7,374 nucleotides of DNA from Moraxellaceae bacterium UBA2031. GTDB taxonomy: Bacteria; Pseudomonadota; Gammaproteobacteria; Pseudomonadales; Moraxellaceae. Under the pieces are notes generated by a model, which was given only the letters and a program-made list of their open reading frames with translations, ran no database searches and was not told the origin of the DNA. The stretch covers positions 1-7,374 of the forward strand of contig DDBN01000078.1 in NCBI GenBank assembly GCA_002333145.1. The letters are read 5' to 3'. The translations under genes and the position numbers were made by a program. Shown here one piece after another: positions 1 to 5,718 of the stretch. Numbering within the stretch: the first letter of the stretch is position 1; each line of letters starts with the position of its first letter.

Positions 1-192
1 TGGTTGTAGGCCCTTTTTCCCAGAAAATCAGCCGTATAGATAGTCCTCTCTGCCCTCAAGGAGGATGAGCAGTGCCTCGGCAGGCTGAGCGGCCGATTGA
101 TCAGTGACGAATGACCGGCTCTGGATGGTTGAGTTCTACCCCTTTGGGTTGTTATAAGGGGCGCCAGTATTTTTGCAGGGTCCACAAGCATC
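1..192. other. Upstream non-coding region of the TRAP operon
   Basis: No gene end is recognisable here: all three forward frames are interrupted early. The stretch holds a strong Shine-Dalgarno-like AAGGAGG at 58-64. ATG at 65 opens only a 7-codon frame, and GTG at 72 opens an 11-codon frame ending at the TGA at 105-107. Further on there is a candidate sigma-70 promoter and a hairpin (CCCCTT at 139-144, AAGGGG at 156-161) that overlaps the promoter spacer and -10. No terminator with a T-run is visible. Confidence 0.5.
129..158 (+). promoter_or_regulatory. Candidate sigma-70 promoter of the tatT-dctPQM operon
   Basis: TTGAGT at 129-134 matches the -35 consensus at 4 of 6 positions. TATAAG at 153-158 matches the -10 consensus at 5 of 6, with an 18-base spacer. 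Transcription would start near 165, leaving a leader of about 28 bases before the ATG at 193. An inverted repeat (139-144 with 156-161) overlaps the spacer and -10, so it could be an operator or simply a chance stem. This was found by eye; no transcription data support it. Confidence 0.4.
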
Positions 193-1053
193 ATGGTCCA
201 TATTCGAGTTTTTGCCAGCCTACGCGTAATGCTGGTAGTGGGTAGCCTTTTTACTATGGCCGGCTGCAGCGGGGTGATTGACCGTTTTGCCAGCAATTTG
301 TCTTCTGCCATGATGGATAATAATGATCCCGCTACCGTTGAGGCGGGGGCGGCATCCTATCTGCTGCTGCTGGATGCGCTGGTCAAACAGGAGCCTGATA
401 GCGCCACCTTCCGGCAGGCTGCGGCTAGTCTGAACAGCGCTTATGCAGGGGCATTTGTAAAGGATACGGCGCGAGCCTCGGTAATGACCGATAAAGCGCT
501 GACCTACGCATTGGAGGCGTTATGCCTTGAACATGATGCCCTTTGTGATGTGCGCAAGTTGCCGCTTGATGACCTCAAGCTCCATTTGGCGAAGCTGAAG
601 GTGGCGGATGTACCTGTGATCTATACCGCGGGTTCTGCTTGGGCGGGTTGGATTCAAGCGCACAGTGATGACTGGAATGCGGTGGCGGATATGCCTCGAG
701 TTGAAGTCCTTATGCAGCGTGTGGTTGAGCTGGACGAAACGTACCAGAATGGTGCGGCTCATCTCTATCTGGGAGGGCTGGCCACGGTATTGCCACCCGC
801 CTTGGGTGGCCGGTCAGAAGTCGGAAAAACACATTTCGAACGGGCGATTGCGCTGTCAGAAGGGCATAATCTGCTCGCCAAAGTGCTTTACGCGAAAAAC
901 TATGCACGAGGCGTATTTGATCGCGAGCTGCACGACCGACTTTTGAATGAAGTGCTGGCTGCAGATCCGAGCTACAAAGGCTGGACCCTGAGCAATGTGA
1001 TGGCGCGCCGCGAGGCAGAAGCATTGCTGCAAAGTGCCGACGAATATTTCTGA
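193..1053 (+). CDS. tatT: TatT-type lipoprotein of a TRAP transporter
   Basis: This 286-residue protein looks like the TatT component of TatT-linked TRAP transporters, the family of Treponema pallidum Tp0956. That protein is an all-helical, TPR-like trimer that partners the periplasmic binding protein. Residues 1-24 form a lipoprotein signal peptide (RVFASLRV then a hydrophobic core) ending in the lipobox T-M-A-G-C, so Cys25 would be lipidated. Ser26 at +2 is not an inner-membrane retention Asp, which suggests outer-membrane sorting. The rest is helical, with family-like stretches: an Ala-rich helix with YLLLLDALV near 56-64, AHLYLGGLATVLPPALGG near 189-206, and the C-terminal YAKNYARGVFDRELHDRLL near 233-251. 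The ATG at 193 is chosen because it supplies the basic n-region; AGGG at 177-180 is a rather distant ribosome site (12 bases). It is the first gene of the operon, with dctP 60 bases downstream. The family assignment is by recognition of sequence pattern and gene context, not by a search. Confidence 0.85.
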   Translation: MVHIRVFASLRVMLVVGSLFTMAGCSGVIDRFASNLSSAMMDNNDPATVEAGAASYLLLLDALVKQEPDSATFRQAAASLNSAYAGAFVKDTARASVMTDKALTYALEALCLEHDALCDVRKLPLDDLKLHLAKLKVADVPVIYTAGSAWAGWIQAHSDDWNAVADMPRVEVLMQRVVELDETYQNGAAHLYLGGLATVLPPALGGRSEVGKTHFERAIALSEGHNLLAKVLYAKNYARGVFDRELHDRLLNEVLAADPSYKGWTLSNVMARREAEALLQSADEYF

Positions 1054-1059
1054 GATGCT

Positions 1060-1097
1060 CCGGGATTACCCGGGAAGTGAGCCGGCACATAGCTGGC
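1060..1097 (+). promoter_or_regulatory. Two tandem hairpins between tatT and dctP
   Basis: CCGGG at 1060-1064 pairs with CCCGG at 1069-1073 around a 4-base loop. GCCGGC at 1081-1086 pairs with GCTGGC at 1092-1097 (one G-T wobble) around a 5-base loop. Both fill most of the 60-base gap after the tatT stop, and neither is followed by a T-run. They are therefore not classic terminators; partial attenuation or 3'-end protection of the tatT message is an inference. Confidence 0.4.
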
Positions 1098-1113
1098 AAC
1101 CACGGAGAATAAG

Positions 1114-2115
1114 ATGAAACACACGCTGTTGGCTGGTCTCTTTTTGGGTTTGCTGGCAACCAGTGCCCAAGCGTTGACGCTCAAGGTTGCAACGCTGTCG
1201 CCGGATGGTTCAGGCTGGATGACCAAGATGAGAGCCGGTGCCGCAGAGGTCAAGACTCGCACGGAAGGGCGGGTGGACTTTAAGTTCTATACTGGCGGAA
1301 CGATGGGCAATGACAGGGCCGTTCTTACCAAGATTAAGATTGGTCAGTTGCAAGGCGGCGCGATAACGGGAGGCAGTCTTTCTGATTTTGTCCGTGATAT
1401 TCAGGTTTACTCTCTGCCTCTCAAGTTCAAGTCATTTGACGAAGTCGATTATGTGCGTAGCAAGATGGACGTACCCTTCTCAAAGGCACTTGAGTCTGCT
1501 GGCTTTGTTAATTTCGGTTTTGCTGAAGGCGGCTTCGCTTATGTGATGTCGAAGAATGCACCTGCTTCTTCGATCTCTGCCTTACGTAAGCAGCGCGTAT
1601 GGATTCCGGATAATGATCGCCAGTCAGAAGAGGCGCTGAAGTCGTTAAAGGTTGCCCCTGTACCGCTTTCTTTGGGTGATGTATTGCCGAGTCTACAGAC
1701 CGGAATTATCGACACTGTTGCGTCTTCACCAATTGGAGCCGTTGCCTTGCAGTGGCATACACAAGTGAAATACCTGACGGATCTGCCGATGAGCTATTTC
1801 GTTGGCACTCTAGCGATTGATAAAAAGGCTTTTGGCAAAATTGCGGCAGCTGACCAGGTGGTGGTTAGAGACGTAATGGGTCGAGTTTTTCGTGAAATTG
1901 ATCAGCAGAATCGCAAGGATAATCTTGCCGCCTACAATGCACTGCTGAGGCAGGGCATTAAGCAAGTAAAGCCATCTGCCGAGGAGCTCGCCGAGTGGGC
2001 CCGGTTTAGCACGATTGCGTCCGAACAAATGGAAAAGCAAGGGATTGTGAGCCCGCAGGCGGCGAGTCAGTTCAATGCATACCTAACAGCATTTCGTGGT
2101 GGCAAGAAATCGTGA
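1114..2115 (+). CDS. dctP: TRAP transporter substrate-binding protein (DctP/TatP type)
   Basis: This 333-residue protein is the periplasmic solute receptor of the transporter; it hands ligand to the DctQM permease in sodium-dependent uptake. Residues 1-20 are a Sec signal peptide with an A-Q-A cleavage site before Leu21. The mature protein starts LTLKVATLSPDGSGW, a typical DctP opening. Family landmarks include GGTMGNDRAVLTKIKIGQLQ (61-80), VYSLPLKF (98-105), and the second-domain strand RVWIPDND. In that strand Arg161 sits where the family's ligand-carboxylate arginine normally lies, followed by EEALKSLKVAPVPLSLGDVLPSLQTGIIDT (173-201). GGAGA at 1104-1108 lies 5 bases before the ATG. Its stop overlaps the dctQ start (GTGA). 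With TatT upstream, the Tp0957-like TatP subgroup is the best fit. The substrate is unknown, and retention of the arginine is judged from the motif only. Confidence 0.93.
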   Translation: MKHTLLAGLFLGLLATSAQALTLKVATLSPDGSGWMTKMRAGAAEVKTRTEGRVDFKFYTGGTMGNDRAVLTKIKIGQLQGGAITGGSLSDFVRDIQVYSLPLKFKSFDEVDYVRSKMDVPFSKALESAGFVNFGFAEGGFAYVMSKNAPASSISALRKQRVWIPDNDRQSEEALKSLKVAPVPLSLGDVLPSLQTGIIDTVASSPIGAVALQWHTQVKYLTDLPMSYFVGTLAIDKKAFGKIAAADQVVVRDVMGRVFREIDQQNRKDNLAAYNALLRQGIKQVKPSAEELAEWARFSTIASEQMEKQGIVSPQAASQFNAYLTAFRGGKKS

Positions 2116-2615
2116 GGCGAGTGTTAGAGAGGGTGCTGGCAGCGTTACATATCTTGGAAGACAGCCTGCTGGTTGGGTTGTTGGCTGCGTTAATAGGCAT
2201 TGCAGTAACGCAGATTGTCATGCGTAACGGATTTGATTCCGGCTTTCTGTGGGCAGATAGCATGCTACGTGTGCTGGTGCTCTGGATTGGTATGATTGGT
2301 GCTTTGGTGGCCAGCAGAAACCAACGCCATATCAGTATCGATATTGCTGGGAAATACCTGCCAGTTACAGCCGCTAAAGTTGTGACCATTTTTAACGCCC
2401 TGTTCACGGTAGTGGTGTGCTTTCTGTTGGCGAAATACTCCTTCGAGTTTGTGAAGATTGAGTATGAGTCACCCTCTATGGCATTTGCTAATGTGCCGAC
2501 GTGGGTATGTGAAAGTGTCATGCCGGTGACGTTTGGCCTGATTGCTGTGCGTTATTTGGTGGTGGCGGTGTTGACGCCATGGCGTGCGCCTGTGCAGGAG
2601 CCTGCTTCGACATGA
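2112..2615 (+). CDS. dctQ: TRAP transporter small permease DctQ
   Basis: This 167-residue protein is the small integral membrane subunit that pairs with DctM. Four hydrophobic segments are visible, near residues 15-37, 52-68, 88-110 and 132-154, as expected for the family. The DctQ signature is present: W47 and D49, then LRVLVLWIGMIGALVASRN (52-70) and RHISIDIAGKYLP (72-84), which is the W...R...W..M.GA..A....HI.D pattern. The start is a GTG whose bases overlap the dctP stop TGA (GTGA), so translation is probably coupled to dctP; no strong independent ribosome site is seen beyond AAGAA just upstream. The 3' end overlaps the dctM start (ATGA). Length is usual for DctQ proteins. Confidence 0.92.
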   Translation: MRRVLERVLAALHILEDSLLVGLLAALIGIAVTQIVMRNGFDSGFLWADSMLRVLVLWIGMIGALVASRNQRHISIDIAGKYLPVTAAKVVTIFNALFTVVVCFLLAKYSFEFVKIEYESPSMAFANVPTWVCESVMPVTFGLIAVRYLVVAVLTPWRAPVQEPAST

Positions 2616-3895
2616 TGCTGCTTCTTGCGTGTTTATTGTTTGTGGCGGCTGCGCTTGGCGCGCCATTGTTTGCTGTTATTGCCGGCGTAGCGATGCTGGG
2701 CTTTCAGTCCATGGACACGCCACTCGCCGTCATGGGTATCGAGTTATATCGGATCGTTGATACTCCCATCCTGCTGGCATTGCCGCTTTTTACCTTTGCA
2801 GGCTATTTGCTAGGGGAATCTAGGACGTCCGCACGTCTGGTGCGTCTGACGCAGTCTATGATTGGCTGGATGCCGGGGGGCTTGGCGATTGTCGCTTTTC
2901 TCACCTGTGCATTTTTTACCGCGTTTACCGGGGCTAGCGGTGTCACGATTGTGGCACTGGGTGCTTTGCTTTATCCGGCTCTTAAGCAAGCAGGTTACCA
3001 AGAGCGTTTCTCGCTAGGTTTGGTCACAACTTCTGGTTCTCTAGGTTTGCTGCTGCCGCCTTCTTTGCCTCTCATTTTGTATGCAGTGATTGCTCAGCAG
3101 TTGCCAGATGGTAGTGGCATTACGATACAAGATATTTTTAAGGCAGGTTTGTTGCCTGCTTTGGTCATGGTGCTTTTTTTGAGCCTGTATGGGTTTTGGG
3201 AAACACGGAAGCACCCCGTTCCGTTAAAGAAATTCAACGGAGCAGAAGTAAAGGCCGCTCTCTGGGAAGCGAAGTGGGAAATTCCTCTGCCCATTGTTGT
3301 GCTCGGTGGGATTTATGGTGGTTTTTTTGCGGTGTCCGAGGCGGCGGCAGTAACAGCGCTTTACGTTATTATCGTAGAGTGTTTTGTTTATCGTGAAATT
3401 TCCCTGCGCAAACTTCCTGAAATCATGCGCGACTCCATGATTATGGTGGGCGCGGTACTTCTCATATTAGGTGTTTCGCTGGCACTGACTAACTGGCTGA
3501 TCGAAGCAGAAGTACCTACACGCTTGTTCGAATTTCTCAAGACGCATATCGATAGTCGGTTCACGTTTCTGTTGCTGTTGAATCTGTTTTTACTGGTACT
3601 GGGCTGCTTGCTCGATATTTTCTCGGCGCTGGTGATCATGATTCCTTTGCTGCTGCCCGTGGCGGTTGGATTTGGTGTCGATCCTGTACATTTGGGCATC
3701 GTGTTTCTGGCCAATATGCAGATCGGTTATTGCACGCCTCCAGTCGGGATGAATCTGTTTATGGCGAGCTATCGCTTCAATAAGCCGATCACTGAACTTT
3801 ACTGGGCGACACTGCCTTTCATTGCTGTATTGTTTGCAGCTGTGTTGGTTATTACCTATGTTCCTTGGCTAAGTCTGGTGTTTTTGGGGCGTTAG
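2612..3895 (+). CDS. dctM: TRAP transporter large permease DctM
   Basis: This 427-residue protein is the transport subunit, with about 12 hydrophobic segments. Family motifs are clear: LPLFTFAGYLLGES (57-70), FTGASGVTIVALGALLYPAL (105-124), GY at 128-129, SGSLGLLLPPSLPLILY (141-157), GFFAVSEAAAVTALY (237-251), LLDIFSALVIMIPLLLPV (333-350) and IGYCTPPVGMNLF (371-383). The reading frame stays open to an ATG at 2579, but the ATG at 2612 is chosen. It gives the usual short hydrophobic N-terminus (MMLLLACLLF), overlaps the dctQ stop as ATGA, and has AGGAG at 2596-2600, 11 bases upstream. An ATG at 2615 is equally possible. Length and motif set are normal, and nothing suggests damage. It is the last gene of the operon. 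Confidence 0.95.
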   Translation: MMLLLACLLFVAAALGAPLFAVIAGVAMLGFQSMDTPLAVMGIELYRIVDTPILLALPLFTFAGYLLGESRTSARLVRLTQSMIGWMPGGLAIVAFLTCAFFTAFTGASGVTIVALGALLYPALKQAGYQERFSLGLVTTSGSLGLLLPPSLPLILYAVIAQQLPDGSGITIQDIFKAGLLPALVMVLFLSLYGFWETRKHPVPLKKFNGAEVKAALWEAKWEIPLPIVVLGGIYGGFFAVSEAAAVTALYVIIVECFVYREISLRKLPEIMRDSMIMVGAVLLILGVSLALTNWLIEAEVPTRLFEFLKTHIDSRFTFLLLLNLFLLVLGCLLDIFSALVIMIPLLLPVAVGFGVDPVHLGIVFLANMQIGYCTPPVGMNLFMASYRFNKPITELYWATLPFIAVLFAAVLVITYVPWLSLVFLGR

Positions 3896-3919
3896 AGGCT
3901 TTTTGCAGGCAGAGCTTCT
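3894..3919 (+). terminator. Possible terminator after dctM
   Basis: AGAGGCT at 3894-3900 can pair with AGCTTCT at 3913-3919 over 7 base pairs (one G-T wobble) around a 12-base loop, starting at the dctM stop codon. Only TTAATGT follows, so the U-tract is poor. It lies in the convergent gap between dctM and the paraoxonase-like gene and could serve both strands weakly. Confidence 0.3.
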
Positions 3920-3921
3920 TA

Positions 3922-3950
3922 ATGTAGGGACTCTGATATGTAGAGACTCT
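3922..3950. repeat. Tandem direct repeat at the convergent gene junction
   Basis: ATGTAGGGACTCT at 3922-3934 and ATGTAGAGACTCT at 3938-3950 match at 12 of 13 positions with a 16-base period. The second copy runs into TACAT (3951-3955), making a short stem ATGTA/TACAT that includes the stop codon of the minus-strand gene. Function is unknown; a transcript-end structure is possible. Confidence 0.5.
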
Positions 3951-4969
3951 TACATGTAAGGGCAGCGCAACAGAAAAGGCTCAAAAGACTGTCCAAAGAA
4001 AATAGAGTCTCCTGAGTAGACGGCGGCAGAAATGCCGCTGATGAGTTCACCGTTGTCCTTAAATATTATGCGGGATTTTCCGGAGGCAACATTTACCTCG
4101 TATACCGATGCGGGCGAGGCATGTCGACCGTTGCGCTGGTGCCTCATAAAATCAAGTAAGGAGCCATGTGAGACGACGGTATAGTAGCCCGCCTTTTTTG
4201 TGCTATTGAGCCCATCGAGTAGTGGTTGTGACAGCACGGTTTTAGCGGCGCCTAATGTGCCATCCGGTTCGCGCGGATAAGCCAGTATAGAGTTGCCAAA
4301 CGTGGTGCTAACGAAGACCTGCGAAGTGGTGGCTTGAATGCCGTTGGGAAAGGTGAGTCCTTCGGCAACGATGCGCCAACCTGCGCCAGGTTTGTAATGC
4401 ACTATCGTTGCCTTTTTTTGCCTCAGCAGAAGCTCCAGATGGCTCCCGCCATTCCGCCGATCATTGCTGACATAGATTTCTCCATTTGGCATGACAGCAA
4501 GATGATTTGGCGAGCTCAGTAGTGGGTCTTTTAACTGTTCGCGGAATGTCAGTTTTCCGTCGCCGGCGGTATAGACAAGAATACTGTGATTGTTTGAGTT
4601 CGGGCTCTTGTCATCGTGATTGATAACATAGAGAAACTCCGTGCTACCCACTTCCTGTACGGCCATGTGATGCGGACGGAACTCCAATTGAGAGGGTTCT
4701 CCTGTCCGCGGAAGTACGTTCATTTTCCCGCTATCTATTTTGTATTCGTAGATGTTGCCTTGTCGTTCAAAGTGTCGCCGATCATGGCTGGAAATCAGCA
4801 TTTTGCTCGGATTAGAGCGAGTCAGTAATGAGTGTGGGCCAGGCCCGGTTGGGATTTTGTCGCACATGGACTTGTTAATGTGCGGGATAGATGGCTCGCT
4901 GGCCGTGGCCTGCTGCATGAAAGAAGCAAGAAGGCATACAGCAAGTTTTGCATGGCGTGGCCTTGGCAT
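3950..4969 (-). CDS. Secreted paraoxonase/SMP-30-like beta-propeller protein
   Basis: This 339-residue protein has a signal peptide (residues 1-23 or 24: basic MPRPRHAK, hydrophobic core, then ATAS) and so is periplasmic or secreted. The rest resembles six-bladed propeller lactonases/arylesterases of the paraoxonase type. SSHDRR (60-65), FRPHHMAV (97-104), LYVINHDDKS (113-122), LSSPNHLAVMPNGEIYVSND (151-170), FPNGI (207-211), LLDGLNS (250-256) and ASPASVYEVN (284-293) line up with known paraoxonase blocks. By that alignment Asn155, Asn209 and Asp252 match calcium ligands and His100/101 matches the active-site histidine. The N-terminal acidic pair appears as His46-Ser47, the residue after Asn155 is His, and the residue after Asp252 is Gly. 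Activity is therefore uncertain. Start: the ATG at 4967-4969 has GGGGG at 4975-4979 just upstream. It is convergent with the TRAP operon and has the same direction as the next gene, 210 bases away. Confidence 0.8.
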   Translation of the reverse strand: MPRPRHAKLAVCLLASFMQQATASEPSIPHINKSMCDKIPTGPGPHSLLTRSNPSKMLISSHDRRHFERQGNIYEYKIDSGKMNVLPRTGEPSQLEFRPHHMAVQEVGSTEFLYVINHDDKSPNSNNHSILVYTAGDGKLTFREQLKDPLLSSPNHLAVMPNGEIYVSNDRRNGGSHLELLLRQKKATIVHYKPGAGWRIVAEGLTFPNGIQATTSQVFVSTTFGNSILAYPREPDGTLGAAKTVLSQPLLDGLNSTKKAGYYTVVSHGSLLDFMRHQRNGRHASPASVYEVNVASGKSRIIFKDNGELISGISAAVYSGDSIFFGQSFEPFLLRCPYM

Positions 4970-5179
4970 GACGTCCCCCTATTGGTTACATGAATCCTAG
5001 GGGAGAGGTGTTTTGCAGCGCAATTGGACAAAATACAGGCAGGCTAAAGATGTGCTCAGAGATGCGGTCGAGTTGGGGTTCAGTAATGAGTGTTGCGTAC
5101 CACGCCATTCCTTTATTCGTTAAAGTGGTGGGGTACGCTGATGTTGTGAAGGAGCGGGGATATATTGATCAGGTAAAAA
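4970..5179. other. Intergenic region upstream of the paraoxonase-like gene
   Basis: These 210 bases separate two minus-strand genes. They contain an inverted repeat (GCGTACC at 5095-5101 with GGTACGC at 5132-5138). They also contain a 14-base sequence, TCAGTAATGAGTGT at 5080-5093, that recurs exactly inside the gene at 4822-4835. A minus-strand frame stays open for about 54 codons and ends at 4986-4988; its only ATG (5106-5108) would give 40 residues but abuts its purine-rich stretch with no spacing. The plus-strand frame from 4990 looks non-coding. No convincing sigma-70 promoter was found by eye. Confidence 0.4.
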
Positions 5180-5193
5180 TCAGCGGCTTGCTG
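5174..5193 (-). terminator. Weak hairpin and T-run at the end of the coiled-coil gene
   Basis: Read on the minus strand, CAGC and GCTG (5190-5193 and 5181-5184) form a 4-base-pair stem with a 5-base loop. It overlaps the last codons and the stop, and ATTTTTACC follows immediately. The T-run is convincing but the stem is short, so this is at best a weak terminator. Confidence 0.25.
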
Positions 5194-5578
5194 GTTTTTG
5201 TGCGGCTGTTTTGTTGAGTTCGGTCTCAAGATCCCGGATCTGTTTTTCTTTCAGTGCGATTAATGCCTCGCCATCCTTTATTTGGGCTTCAAGATCATTC
5301 GCACGTGATGCGAGCTCTTCGCCTTCTTTCTTAACTTGGTCAACGACTTCTTCGCCAAGAGCAAGGGCATCTGATACCACTGCAGGAATGGCGTCAGGTG
5401 TGGTTGTCCCTGTAGCTAGCGGTGCGGATAGTGTTGATGTCATTGGGGCGGCAGTGGAGGGCGCTGGTGCGGCTATATCTGTCGGTGCAGAGGCTTCCTG
5501 TGTCGTCCACCAGAACGCCAGTCCTGCTACTACCCCTACACCTAGCACGGCTGCCAGAATACCCTGTTGCTTGTCCAT
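5180..5578 (-). CDS. Small membrane-anchored coiled-coil protein
   Basis: I do not recognise this 132-residue protein as a named family. Three parts are visible: a membrane segment at residues 7-24 (GILAAVLGVGVVAGLAFWW) after a short MDKQQ start; an Ala/Pro/Thr/Ser-rich linker at about 28-66; and a charged helix at about 67-122 with coiled-coil character, rich in Glu, Lys, Leu and Ala (EEVVDQVKKEGEELASR, LEAQIKDGEALIALKEKQIRDLETEL). The likely topology is N-in with the coiled coil in the periplasm, possibly oligomeric. A TTG codon directly precedes the ATG, but the ATG at 5576-5578 is chosen because GAGGAG (5585-5590) lies 6 bases away, ideal spacing. It diverges from the YciC-like gene across 140 bases. 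Existence of the gene is well supported; its function is unknown. Confidence 0.8.
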   Translation of the reverse strand: MDKQQGILAAVLGVGVVAGLAFWWTTQEASAPTDIAAPAPSTAAPMTSTLSAPLATGTTTPDAIPAVVSDALALGEEVVDQVKKEGEELASRANDLEAQIKDGEALIALKEKQIRDLETELNKTAAQKPASR

Positions 5579-5604
5579 CAATCACTCCTCGAAACTTTCT
5601 TGTC

Positions 5605-5620
5605 AGGGCAGGCTTGCCCT
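5605..5620. repeat. Hairpin in the divergent intergenic region
   Basis: AGGGCA at 5605-5610 and TGCCCT at 5615-5620 form a perfect 6-base-pair stem around a GGCT loop. It lies 15 bases from the GAGGAG site of the minus-strand coiled-coil gene, so it would sit in that gene's 5' leader and could affect translation or mRNA stability. There is no T-run. Confidence 0.45.
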
Positions 5621-5633
5621 TATCGGGTTGTCG

Positions 5634-5651
5634 GCATGACACTTGTCATGC
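5634..5651. promoter_or_regulatory. Perfect 8+8 palindrome, candidate operator
   Basis: GCATGACA at 5634-5641 and TGTCATGC at 5644-5651 are perfect inverted copies separated by two bases (CT). The element lies between two divergent genes. That size and symmetry are typical of a dimeric repressor or activator site. As RNA it would also form a hairpin, but with too small a loop unless one or two inner pairs open. TTGTCA at 5643-5648 within it could be a weak -35 for the plus-strand gene (CGCAAT at 5666-5671 as -10). The palindrome is certain; the role is inferred. Confidence 0.5.
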
Positions 5652-5669
5652 TGGTACCTTAGGTTCGCA

Positions 5670-5698
5670 ATGGTGCGGAGTCGGTTCCGGTCTGTCAA
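5670..5698 (-). promoter_or_regulatory. Candidate promoter of the coiled-coil gene
   Basis: On the minus strand a perfect -35 consensus TTGACA (plus-strand 5693-5698) is followed after 17 bases by CACCAT (5670-5675), which matches the -10 consensus at only 3 of 6 positions. Initiation near 5663 would leave a leader of about 85 bases containing the palindrome at 5634-5651 and the hairpin at 5605-5620. The poor -10 suggests either an activator-dependent promoter or a chance match. Confidence 0.3.
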
Positions 5699-5718
5699 TT
5701 TTGTTTACAGAGTTATCC

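Noticed and set aside
139..161. Riboswitch in the tatT leader
   Set aside because: Only one simple stem (CCCCTT/AAGGGG) is present and it overlaps the likely promoter; no multi-stem aptamer can be drawn.
710..1159. Minus-strand frame of 149 codons across tatT and the dctP start
   Set aside because: It is antisense to two well-supported genes and shows no recognisable domain or ribosome site.
2579..2611. Upstream ATG for dctM
   Set aside because: It would add a Cys/Ala-rich stretch not seen in DctM proteins. The ATG at 2612 has AGGAG upstream and the usual ATGA overlap with dctQ.
4986..5108. Minus-strand 40-residue frame upstream of the paraoxonase-like gene
   Set aside because: The purine-rich AAAGGA abuts the ATG with no spacing, and the translation has no recognisable feature; probably chance.
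4990..5217. Plus-strand frame of 75 codons between the two minus-strand genes
   Set aside because: It has no family features and overlaps the 3' end of the coiled-coil gene. The GGGGAGAGG run lies downstream of its ATG, so it is not a ribosome site.
5211..5639. Plus-strand reading frame of 142 codons opposite the coiled-coil gene
   Set aside because: Its Ser/Ala/Gly-rich translation is the complement of the Ala/Pro/Thr-rich minus-strand protein, which has a membrane segment, coiled coil and ideal ribosome site; the plus frame has none.
5422..5718. N-terminal extension of the YciC-like reading frame
   Set aside because: It overlaps the start region of the opposite-strand gene, shows no family character, and the membrane protein begins cleanly at the ATG at 5719.
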